From: Piscirickettsiaceae bacterium
GTDB taxonomy: Bacteria; Pseudomonadota; Gammaproteobacteria; Methylococcales; Cycloclasticaceae
Reading direction: 5' to 3'
NCBI GenBank assembly: GCA_002401365.1
Contig: NVSW01000095.1
Coordinates: 1 to 7,039 of the forward strand
Length of the DNA stretch: 7,039 nt
Shown here: piece by piece, positions 1 to 6,282 of the stretch
Position numbering within the stretch: the stretch's first letter is position 1
Layout of the letters: every line of letters starts with the position of its first letter
The notes under the pieces: generated by a model
Database searches by the model: none
The model's input: the letters and a program-made list of their open reading frames with translations, nothing else
Told to the model about the DNA's origin: nothing
Program-made: the position numbers and the translations under genes

Positions 1-98
1 TTGTAGAAACCTTAAGGACTATGGGTGCGGATACACCAGTAGAAATTGAGGGCAGAGAGGAAAATATACGATTTTCTATGCCGAAAGAATTGCGTTAA
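1..98 (+). CDS. ispH: IspH (LytB), 4-hydroxy-3-methylbut-2-enyl diphosphate reductase, C-terminal fragment
   Basis: The reading frame starting at base 3 runs without a stop to TAA at 96-98 and gives about 31 residues; the gene begins outside the window. The last residues contain EGREENIRFSMPKELR, which closely resembles the conserved C-terminus of IspH (E. coli has a GREENI-F-PKELR tail, from memory). IspH is the cytoplasmic iron-sulfur enzyme of the last MEP-pathway step, making IPP and DMAPP. Only the tail is present, so none of the cluster-binding cysteines can be seen. The neighbourhood supports the call: in Pseudomonas aeruginosa ispH also lies next to pilE in convergent orientation. The protein appears to end a few residues after PKELR, slightly shorter than the E. 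coli tail. Confidence 0.85.
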   Translation, partial: VETLRTMGADTPVEIEGREENIRFSMPKELR

Positions 99-130
99 TT
101 TCCCGCCCTTCAGATATTTTCTTTCGAGAT

Positions 131-160
131 AAAAAAAACCAGGAAATTCCCGGGTTTTTT
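131..160. terminator. Probable bidirectional intrinsic terminator between ispH and pilE
   Basis: An imperfect hairpin pairs AAAAACC-A-GGAA with TTCCCGGGTTTTT. It has one mismatch or bulge in the stem, an A-run on its left and a T-run on its right. Read on the plus strand it ends in T6 and could stop ispH 33 bases after its stop codon. Read on the minus strand it ends in a U-rich tract (from the A8 run) and could stop the pilin operon 16 bases after pilE. One hairpin serving two converging genes is common. No energy calculation was done. Confidence 0.7.
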
Positions 161-175
161 GTATCTAGATTAGGG

Positions 176-586
176 TTAGCGGTCACCTGGCCACTTCCCA
201 CTTTTGGCTCCTTGACTGTTCAGCCCAATGTTATCGTCAGCTGGCGTTCCAGTATCTTGGGCTCCTTGAGCATCTGTAATAATATTGACACATACTGCAA
301 TATTTCCACATGCTGCTGCTGTCACCAGATAATGCCCTTCTTCGCTAGGCAGGTTGTTGGCGTTAGCAAAGCCTAGGTCGGTCAGATCTGCAGTATAGGT
401 AAGGTTATTTACAAAAAATCGCTCTTGAGCTTGCATTATCTTATTGATCATTGCTACCCCATCACTTATTCGTGATTTTCGTACACTTTCCATATATGAG
501 GGGTAGGCGACCATACCCAAAAGCCCAATGATCGCAACCACTATCATTAACTCAATTAATGAGAAGCCTTTTTGGTGTTTTTTCAT
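176..586 (-). CDS. pilE: PilE, type IV pilus minor pilin
   Basis: A 136-residue type IVa prepilin. The sequence opens MKKHQKG/FSLIELMIVVAI: a six-residue basic leader plus Gly7, the prepilin peptidase (PilD) cleavage site, Phe as mature residue 1, Glu12 as mature Glu5, then a roughly 20-residue hydrophobic helix. YTADLTDLGF near residues 64-73 is typical of PilE-type minor pilins. Two cysteines only six residues apart (about 93 and 99) could form a small disulfide loop, and there is no Cys near the C-terminus as in many pilins. The start chosen is ATG at 586-584, which overlaps the pilY1 TGA as ATGA and sits 10 bases after GGAGAG. An in-frame TTG at 604 would place that ribosome-binding site inside the gene. 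It is the last gene of the operon. In P. aeruginosa, PilE is one of the minor pilins that prime assembly and enter the fibre. Its place after pilY1 favours PilE over a major pilin. Confidence 0.9.
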   Translation of the reverse strand: MKKHQKGFSLIELMIVVAIIGLLGMVAYPSYMESVRKSRISDGVAMINKIMQAQERFFVNNLTYTADLTDLGFANANNLPSEEGHYLVTAAACGNIAVCVNIITDAQGAQDTGTPADDNIGLNSQGAKSGKWPGDR

Positions 587-3500
587 TGGATATTCTCTCT
601 CCAATAGAGAATTTGAGTGGTGACTTCACTCCATGGATTTTCTTCGTCATCAGGGCTAAAGCATTCTGTTCCTACACAGAGGATAGGTGTTGTACCCCCT
701 GTATCAGGATCAGGAATAAACAAAGTGACGGGCTCAGGTGGTATTCCTGGGTGTTTTAAATTTATATATTCACCCGTATAAGCACTTTCGCCAGTAACAA
801 AGTTCATGGCATATATGCGGCCACCACCGAGGTATTCGGCGCCACAGCTGGTGTCTACATTGTCACCATTGCCTTCAGGTAGGTACGAAGTATAAACAGT
901 ATAACCAAACAGCGTCGCTGCTGACCGTAGAAATTTTTCACCATTGGCGGTTGCATCTTTATAGAAACCATGCGGAGCGTTGGACTCTGGATTAGCTGGA
1001 CCGCTTGCAGGATCTGTGAGGTTAAGAAGTGCACTGTTGGTAATGGTTGTATAGTTTACATTACCACTACTATCTTCGGGAGCGCCAAATATATTGTATT
1101 CAAAGATCGCGTAGAGCCTATCATCAATATCTGTATTTTTGGGGTGGGCGGTGTAACCAGTACCTATGGTTAGTACAAAGAAGGGTTCGCGCCCACGTTT
1201 TTGTGAAAGAGAGACCGTAGGCCCAGTATAAAAACGTCTGAACTCATTGCTGTCTGAAAGATCAGCTATTTCAGCTCCGGTGTCTTGACTGTTCTCATTT
1301 TCAGCAAAATCTGAAGCAGAAGTACTTTTACTGTTAAAATCAATTCTCCACACATGCCCTTCTATGTCTACAGCAAAGAGTATGTCATCCGAGCCATCAC
1401 CATCCATATCTGCAACGGTTACATCGCCAGGGATGCTGTTACTCATGGCTAGGTTTAGGTCATGGACATCGTCACCAATACTGTTATCACTGTTGTTTCC
1501 TGCTGACCAGAGTAATGCACCAGTCACAGCATCTATCATGTAAATGGCTGCACCTTTATCACCTGATGTAGGAACCGTCGCATTATCGTGAATAGTGTCG
1601 TAACCACCAGCAAAGAATAAAACATCTTTTAGTGTGCAGTTTTCACCATTTCCATCACAACCCCAATTAACCTGGCTGAGGATTGGGCGAGACCAGCTTT
1701 GACCCATGTCTTGGAAGTTCGTAGTACCGCCAAATATGGTCCACATAAGCTTGGGGTTATTTCTATTGGTAACGTCCATTGCATAATAATTACCACCGCC
1801 ACGACGCATGCCAAAGTAGGCGTAAACATGGTCTCCATTAGATGATTCAATTTTAATATCATCATCTGTGCTTTCTTTACGCCATATGGTCATTGGGCCA
1901 TCTAGCCCATAGCGACGAATACCATCGGGGTCATCCAGAAAGTAATCCAGTTGATTGGGAAGCAGATCTTGAGGAATAAACGCAAATATTTCCTGCCCAT
2001 TGCTTGTATTAACAGCGTGGAATGTTCCCGAATTAGTTGTAGCAAATAGAGTGTCGTCTAGTGTGATGTTATCAGGGTCACTATTGTCACCATCGTAAGT
2101 GACGACAATTGGGCGGCTGTGGAGAGGGTCTGCCATATAGTTATTGGCATCAGTAATGTCATTATCATCATCGTCATCATCGACATCAATACCGGTAATC
2201 CAGCCAATGAGGGCTAATCTTCTAGCATTTAACTCCGCGGCGATAGGAAAAGCATCTTCATCAATTCCATAAAGGTCGTTGGTAATTAAGGTGTTGCCTA
2301 GGGTGATAGTATTATCAGCAACATTCAAACTAATATTACTCAGCGTAGCATCGCCAACAACAGTAAAAACCGTTCGACTATTTGTTAATTGGCTGCCAAC
2401 ACCACTTTTCTTAACTACAGGGCCATCAATAATACCGCCCCAAAAGCTTTCTGATGATGTTTTGAAGTAGCCGGTAGTTGGCTCAATGGCAATTTGATTG
2501 TTGGCATCAAGTACTTCCCCGTCACTGTTAATACGATATTTTTTTACATTACCGACCCAACGAGGATAAATGTTGGGCTCAAATGTTGCGTAATAAAGTT
2601 CATCTCTATGTTGCAAAGAATTGTATGCATTTACAGAAACGGCGGGTGCCGTAAATGTTGTGGAGCTTGAGAGAATGTCTAGAATAATCTCATTAAATGC
2701 AGATTTAAGTTCTTGGGATGAATTTGCGGTGTGGTAGGTACCATTACCGTTAATGGCAGTCTGTTCGAGTAGGTCCATATCAATAGCAAAACCAATGGTG
2801 TGGGTCACTACATTCTGGGTACCATCAAGGGTTAAATTATAGTCGTGTGATGCCATATAGCCAGACAGTTCATCCAAACAGGTATTATCTGCTTGGGATG
2901 TGCCATCGCTATGATCACAGGTAGCATCAGTAGTATTGGTAAGGCTCCTTATGGTTCCATCCCTACCACTATCACTATAGGGCTGCCCATCAGTCAGGTA
3001 AACCACATAGTTACTTTGGCAGGAGCTTGTACTGTCAGCTACGGGTGAGTTGTAATTACCACCAGATACAGCAGCGGCATCTCTATTTGAATTTGTACCA
3101 TACTCTACTGAACCGCCTAGAAAGTACTTATGGGCTTCCCATAGGGTTTCGCTGAGTGGAGTATTTCCTGATGCAGTCAAGGCATTAATACTATTAACAA
3201 TATTGGTGCGATCTGTTTCAATATCAGAGAAGTGGTGTTTAACATAACCACCGCTGCTACCATCAAATCGCATTAAACCAAAATTGAGCCCACTAAATTC
3301 GTTGACCAAATCTATGGCCGCCTCTTTCATTACATCCATTTTTACTCGGGTGATCAAAGGTGTTGTCTGTAGGTATTGATGGTAGTTCTCAGGCACATAA
3401 AGTCGATTATTTATATTACTCCAGCTAGCGGCATCATTGGCTGAGGATGAGTAGGGGCCATTATTTCCATTGGCCGCATAAATGTCCGTTGAGCTATCAT

Positions 3501-3969
3501 CAACTCCATGGATGCCCGCATCTTCCTGGCACTCAATAGTGTTCGTAGCATTTTTTATATTACGCCATTTCCATTTGCCATTTTTTTTACGCCATTCTGC
3601 GGCTTTACCAATGTAAACAGGAATGGCTGTATTGGCAGTGAGATAATCAGTCATTGTTTTGCAACTATTTAAATTGCTGGATATGACTTTATTTTTATAG
3701 CTATAACTGGTGCTATAAACATAGATATTATTGTTACAGGTGCCAGTGCAATAGTTTGTACTGGGATTGTAGGCTGCCCTCGAAGTAATATTCCAGCCCA
3801 TACTTCCTGAAGTATCAAAAATAAATAATATATTGGGCTGAAAATCTTCGGTATCTGCCAACACGTCTTGGTTGAAAAATATTTCAGTATCATCAGCCAA
3901 AATTGTATGAGATAAAAATACACTTGCCACTAATGGCAGGGCAATCAGTAAGCCTTTATTCCGTTTCAT
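583..3969 (-). CDS. pilY1: PilY1, type IV pilus tip-associated adhesin (PilC/PilY1 family)
   Basis: A 1128-residue exported protein, close to the usual family length. A signal peptide (KRNK, then a hydrophobic core) ends near ILA/DD at residues 25-26. An N-terminal von Willebrand A domain shows the MIDAS motif DTSGSM at about 52, the metal-binding Thr in SGNTPLSE at about 270, and YLTDGQP at about 325. The C-terminal half is the Neisseria_PilC-type beta-propeller, with blades such as LFATTNSGTFHAVN (about 641), YYAMDVT (about 728), GAAIYMIDAVTGALLW (about 806) and GGRIYAMNFVTGESAY (about 1049). An EF-hand-like calcium loop, DMDGDGSDD, sits at about 854-862, where P. aeruginosa PilY1 has its calcium site. 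Twelve cysteines; no RGD. The family acts at the pilus tip and outer surface in priming assembly, opposing retraction, adhesion and surface sensing. The ATG at 3969 is preferred over the GTG at 3978 because the GTG would overlap the ribosome-binding site. The gene overlaps pilE by four bases. Confidence 0.95.
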   Translation of the reverse strand: MKRNKGLLIALPLVASVFLSHTILADDTEIFFNQDVLADTEDFQPNILFIFDTSGSMGWNITSRAAYNPSTNYCTGTCNNNIYVYSTSYSYKNKVISSNLNSCKTMTDYLTANTAIPVYIGKAAEWRKKNGKWKWRNIKNATNTIECQEDAGIHGVDDSSTDIYAANGNNGPYSSSANDAASWSNINNRLYVPENYHQYLQTTPLITRVKMDVMKEAAIDLVNEFSGLNFGLMRFDGSSGGYVKHHFSDIETDRTNIVNSINALTASGNTPLSETLWEAHKYFLGGSVEYGTNSNRDAAAVSGGNYNSPVADSTSSCQSNYVVYLTDGQPYSDSGRDGTIRSLTNTTDATCDHSDGTSQADNTCLDELSGYMASHDYNLTLDGTQNVVTHTIGFAIDMDLLEQTAINGNGTYHTANSSQELKSAFNEIILDILSSSTTFTAPAVSVNAYNSLQHRDELYYATFEPNIYPRWVGNVKKYRINSDGEVLDANNQIAIEPTTGYFKTSSESFWGGIIDGPVVKKSGVGSQLTNSRTVFTVVGDATLSNISLNVADNTITLGNTLITNDLYGIDEDAFPIAAELNARRLALIGWITGIDVDDDDDDNDITDANNYMADPLHSRPIVVTYDGDNSDPDNITLDDTLFATTNSGTFHAVNTSNGQEIFAFIPQDLLPNQLDYFLDDPDGIRRYGLDGPMTIWRKESTDDDIKIESSNGDHVYAYFGMRRGGGNYYAMDVTNRNNPKLMWTIFGGTTNFQDMGQSWSRPILSQVNWGCDGNGENCTLKDVLFFAGGYDTIHDNATVPTSGDKGAAIYMIDAVTGALLWSAGNNSDNSIGDDVHDLNLAMSNSIPGDVTVADMDGDGSDDILFAVDIEGHVWRIDFNSKSTSASDFAENENSQDTGAEIADLSDSNEFRRFYTGPTVSLSQKRGREPFFVLTIGTGYTAHPKNTDIDDRLYAIFEYNIFGAPEDSSGNVNYTTITNSALLNLTDPASGPANPESNAPHGFYKDATANGEKFLRSAATLFGYTVYTSYLPEGNGDNVDTSCGAEYLGGGRIYAMNFVTGESAYTGEYINLKHPGIPPEPVTLFIPDPDTGGTTPILCVGTECFSPDDEENPWSEVTTQILYWRENIQ
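597..602 (-). promoter_or_regulatory. Ribosome-binding site of pilE inside the pilY1 3' end
   Basis: On the minus strand GGAGAG lies 10 bases upstream of the ATG at 586, within the last codons of pilY1. It decides for the ATG start over the in-frame TTG at 604, which would overlap it. Together with the ATGA overlap it suggests that pilE is translated partly by coupling to pilY1. Confidence 0.55.
2149..2187 (-). repeat. GAT/GAC codon run encoding an aspartate-rich tract in pilY1
   Basis: Thirteen codons encode DVDDDDDDNDITD (residues 595-607), a near-tandem run of GAT, GAC and GTC triplets. It lies between the conserved NARRLALIGWITG segment and MADPLHSRPI, at the junction where related PilY1 proteins carry a WLRGD-like motif and a loop before the propeller. 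Triplet repeats can change length without shifting the frame. The acidic side chains may bind calcium or other cations; that is inference. Confidence 0.6.
3560..3596. repeat. 10-bp direct repeat in frame within pilY1, with an A8 tract between the copies
   Basis: TTACGCCATT occurs at 3560-3569 and again at 3587-3596, exactly 27 bases (nine codons) apart and in the same reading frame. The T8 run at 3581-3588 overlaps the second copy and is A8 in the coding strand. The encoded stretch is EWRKKNGKWKWRN, a basic, tryptophan-rich patch at about residues 125-137 inside the insertion of the VWA domain. Recombination between the copies would remove nine codons without a frameshift. Confidence 0.6.
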
Positions 3970-3977
3970 AGTAATCA

Positions 3978-3985
3978 CCCCCCTT
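3978..3985 (-). promoter_or_regulatory. Ribosome-binding site of pilY1 containing a G6 run
   Basis: On the minus strand the bases before pilY1 read TTAAGGGGGGTGATTACT and then ATG. The G-run (3978-3983) lies 8 bases before the ATG at 3969 and directly follows the TAA of the upstream small gene. It fixes the ATG start, because the in-frame GTG at 3978 begins inside this element. Confidence 0.6.
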
Positions 3986-4346
3986 AAGGAAGAATTTGTA
4001 TTTGTTCAACATAACTGTCGGCTTTGCGGTAATGGAACATGGCTCTGTTACCGCTCCAACTTGGCAATTCTTTAATAGAGCGTTGTGCTCCAAACTGGTT
4101 TATTAAAACTGTTGTACTGTTGAAATTATATATTTGTGGTGTGCAACCGGAGCACTCCAAGAGGAGGGCTGTAAGAGTCCCTTCTGTCTCACTATTATCA
4201 CTCGTAGAAACATCAATTCGAGCTTCTTCTACGGTATGGTGTAGTTCTTGCAGCATCGGGCCATTAGCATAGCTATGTGTAGAAAACACAAGCAGTAGCA
4301 TAAGCGTTGCCATGTTGCGAAGTGAGTTAAATATTTTAATGGCCAT
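3984..4346 (-). CDS. Small exported CxxC protein of unknown function between pilX and pilY1
   Basis: I do not recognise this 120-residue protein. It has a clear signal peptide: Lys4 and Arg10, the hydrophobic core MATLMLLLVF, and likely cleavage at SYA/NG (27/28), leaving a mature protein of about 93 residues. It has no prepilin cleavage motif, lipobox or second membrane segment. The mature part starts with a charged, probably helical stretch (about 31-44), then a short Ser/Thr/Glu linker. A region that looks beta-rich follows, containing CSGC (Cys65 and Cys68), the only cysteines, likely a disulfide or metal pair. The start is well supported: AGGAGA lies 6 bases before the ATG. It is 30 bases after pilX and 14 before pilY1, on the same strand, so probably co-transcribed. 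A periplasmic or outer-membrane accessory factor for PilY1 or the minor pilins is inference from position. A PilY2 analogue is possible, but PilY2 lies after pilY1 in P. aeruginosa. The gene is very likely real; the function is unknown. Confidence 0.8.
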   Translation of the reverse strand: MAIKIFNSLRNMATLMLLLVFSTHSYANGPMLQELHHTVEEARIDVSTSDNSETEGTLTALLLECSGCTPQIYNFNSTTVLINQFGAQRSIKELPSWSGNRAMFHYRKADSYVEQIQILP

Positions 4347-4352
4347 ATCGTA

Positions 4353-4358
4353 TCTCCT
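4353..4358 (-). promoter_or_regulatory. Strong ribosome-binding site of the small exported protein gene
   Basis: AGGAGA on the minus strand lies 6 bases before the ATG at 4346, within the 30-base gap after pilX. It is the best Shine-Dalgarno match in the operon, which suggests independent and perhaps higher translation than the coupled pilins upstream. Confidence 0.65.
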
Positions 4359-4376
4359 GAAAATTAGGTCCTTCTC

Positions 4377-4913
4377 TTACTCGTTAGGGTTGGGGTAACA
4401 AACACCAAATGACTGATCCGAATTAATACCTGTGCCGTCATCATTTAATGAGGATGTACCGTTGATTTCAAAAATTAGTGCAGAGCCGCCAATTTCATTG
4501 CCACCGCCACATTGACCTTCTCGTATAAAGCTTATGGTTACAGTTTGGGTAAAAGGGTTGTTAGCTGAAACCATTAATAAATCAGCCGAATCTACAATAA
4601 AATCAGTATCTGTTTGATAGACATCAGAGAGTTTTTGTTGATAGGACACGCCACTAATTTGGTCGTTATCTTCAGATGCCTGAAATTGTGCTTTTAATTC
4701 ACTTAGTGTCACATTAAATACTTGTAAACTGATTTGAGAATTCCTTGCCATATTGCTTTGCAAGTTAGTGTCAGTGAGGGTTCCTAGAGAAATAATGGTC
4801 ATGATGGTCAGCATCACCAGACTAACAATAAGGACGGTACCACGCTGGGCTTGTTTTGGTTGCTGGAGTGCTATGGCAGGTATTTTAATGTGTGATTTTT
4901 CAAAATGGTTCAT
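4377..4913 (-). CDS. pilX: PilX, type IV pilus minor pilin
   Basis: A 178-residue PilX_N-type protein. It has a long hydrophilic N-terminus (24 residues), then QRG/TVLIVSLVMLTIMTIISLG, a hydrophobic helix, and QSNMARNSQISLQVFN, which matches the conserved segment after the helix in PilX proteins (M-A-N-q). Mature position 5 is Val, not Glu, as is usual for this branch as I recall it. Two cysteines (135 and 172) probably form a C-terminal disulfide. In P. aeruginosa, PilX joins PilV, PilW and FimU in a tip complex that links PilY1 to the fibre and primes assembly. The ATG overlaps the pilW stop as ATGA, and GGGGA lies 9 bases upstream of it. The C-terminal domain is short and Gly/Asn/Ser-rich and probably diverges between species; the name rests on the N-terminus and on gene order. 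Confidence 0.88.
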   Translation of the reverse strand: MNHFEKSHIKIPAIALQQPKQAQRGTVLIVSLVMLTIMTIISLGTLTDTNLQSNMARNSQISLQVFNVTLSELKAQFQASEDNDQISGVSYQQKLSDVYQTDTDFIVDSADLLMVSANNPFTQTVTISFIREGQCGGGNEIGGSALIFEINGTSSLNDDGTGINSDQSFGVCYPNPNE

Positions 4914-5707
4914 TGGTTAGAATCCCCACTTTGATAAATAATATTGTTAATAGTAATGGTGGTGGAGAATGCATGCCGACTATGTTTGTCCGTGGCAGTA
5001 ATTGTTGGGGCATCTAATAAATTAAAAGTACGAGTTACTCTATCGCCGCTACCTATTGCTTGCCCATTGTTAATCAATAAAGAAATTCTGACGGCACCAA
5101 TATCACCCCATGTGGTTACTCCATCAGCAGAGATGTAGTTGGTAATAACATTATTTGCTAATGGGTCAGAAACCCCATAAAGAACTTGCATATTTTCTAC
5201 ACCGTCTACTAGTGGTTGAGCATTGCTGTACCAAGTATTTGTAGAAATATTAAAACCCCGGCAATAAAGGGAGCTTATTTGATCATTGTCTAAATCAGCA
5301 ATGGAAAAAACATTTACAATCACGTTGTTGTCACCAACATCGTTGCCTAGGCAGTCACTATTATTACTAGGGTCTAGAACGATAGCGATCTGATCACTAG
5401 CGCTCCCAGCCCCATTGCTAGTGCAAGGGTTAGATGCACCACAGGCCCCATTCCAAAAGGCAATACCATTAGTGTTTTCATCTTCTCTGCTGTTATAACC
5501 TGCCATACGAATGCTCTTGGACAGAAAGTTTAGAGAGAATCGACCATTTTCCTGAATACGAGACAGTGTATCTGTGGTTCGAAATATATTTTGAGACGAG
5601 AGCATCATTTGAAGTGCTCCTACTGTCAGTAGTAGGCCCAGCGCCATGGCAATAAGTAACTCAACCAGCGATAAACCATATTGTCTGCGAGGTGGTAGAG
5701 AAATCAT
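4910..5707 (-). CDS. pilW: PilW, type IV pilus minor pilin
   Basis: A 265-residue prepilin-like protein. The N-terminus reads RRQYG/LSLVELLIAMALGLLL, with cleavage after Gly11, Glu16 as mature Glu5, and a hydrophobic helix to about residue 33. QENGRFSLNFLSKSIRMAGY (51-70) and VDGVENMQVLYGV (167-179) are characteristic PilW segments. The tail TRTFNLLDAP followed by RHAFSTTITINN also fits the family. Four cysteines (89, 95, 119, 149) allow two disulfides. In P. aeruginosa, PilW contacts PilX, PilV and PilY1 in the tip priming complex. The ATG overlaps the pilV stop as ATGA. The upstream ribosome-binding site is weak (AGG, 10 bases away), so coupling to pilV translation is likely. Length and motifs are ordinary for the family. 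Confidence 0.92.
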   Translation of the reverse strand: MISLPPRRQYGLSLVELLIAMALGLLLTVGALQMMLSSQNIFRTTDTLSRIQENGRFSLNFLSKSIRMAGYNSREDENTNGIAFWNGACGASNPCTSNGAGSASDQIAIVLDPSNNSDCLGNDVGDNNVIVNVFSIADLDNDQISSLYCRGFNISTNTWYSNAQPLVDGVENMQVLYGVSDPLANNVITNYISADGVTTWGDIGAVRISLLINNGQAIGSGDRVTRTFNLLDAPTITATDKHSRHAFSTTITINNIIYQSGDSNQ

Positions 5708-6282
5708 GGTCTAAATACCTGCCGGAATTGCTCAGTTTTTAGCGAATCATCAGCATCTTCGATAACATTGTCATCACTCACTGATTTTGATCGCCATTGC
5801 AGCGTAAGCGTGAATTCTGAGTTAGCAGTACATGGGGCATCAGCACATATAATTTGTAAGTTAGGGTTAAATAGTTGGCTTTGGTTTTGATTGTGGGCTT
5901 GGTTGGGCGTTGGGCAAATGGACTCCCAAATATCAAAAGCAGCCATTTCAGTAGTGGTACAGACAGCAGCGCCATTGCCATCCCTGTCAGCGCAATAAGT
6001 TGCAGGGATACCACCATTGCAAGGGTTCCCATTAAAAGCATAGTCACCATTAATTCGAGCTGTAGGGTTGGCTCTAATACGATTGATTAATTCCTGTGCA
6101 GACCAGGCACCATGACTACGTTGAGATGAATCAAAGTTATCTTTTATTGATTGATATTGCATGGAGGCGATACCCTGGATACCCACAGTTAAGATTAATA
6201 GAGCAATAAGTACTTCAATCAGGCTAGACCCTGTTTGTTGCTTTTGGTTTAAAATTTTTCTTGTGTTTATTTTCATAATCAT
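5704..6282 (-). CDS. pilV: PilV, type IV pilus minor pilin
   Basis: A 192-residue PilV-type prepilin. The leader is long (17 residues, basic), followed by TG/SSLIEVLIALLILTVGIQG with cleavage after Gly18 and Glu23 as mature Glu5. AQELINRIRANP (about 62-73) and EMAAFDIWESICP (about 112-124) are family hallmarks. Six cysteines (88, 97, 108, 123, 146, 151) suggest up to three disulfides in the exported head domain. The chosen ATG at 6282-6280 overlaps the fimU TGA as ATGA, matching the other junctions. An ATG at 6276 and a TTG at 6291 are also in frame, and no clear Shine-Dalgarno favours any of them, so translation probably depends on coupling to fimU. In P. aeruginosa, PilV belongs to the PilVWX core of the tip complex. 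Confidence 0.9.
   Translation of the reverse strand: MIMKINTRKILNQKQQTGSSLIEVLIALLILTVGIQGIASMQYQSIKDNFDSSQRSHGAWSAQELINRIRANPTARINGDYAFNGNPCNGGIPATYCADRDGNGAAVCTTTEMAAFDIWESICPTPNQAHNQNQSQLFNPNLQIICADAPCTANSEFTLTLQWRSKSVSDDNVIEDADDSLKTEQFRQVFRP

Noticed and set aside
559..759. Plus-strand open frame opposite the pilY1/pilE junction
   Set aside because: It lies antisense to conserved coding sequence with no ribosome-binding site or recognisable product.
3669..3923. Open frame of 84 codons on the minus strand inside pilY1
   Set aside because: It is an alternate frame fully inside the strongly supported PilY1 signal peptide and VWA region, with no recognisable domain.
4039..4272. Plus-strand open frame opposite the small exported protein gene
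   Set aside because: The minus-strand frame has a signal peptide, a strong ribosome-binding site and operon spacing. The plus-strand frame has none of these and is basic and Arg/Ser-rich, like a shadow translation.
5778..6050. Open frame of 90 codons on the minus strand inside pilV
   Set aside because: It overlaps the conserved pilV coding sequence in another frame and resembles no family I know.
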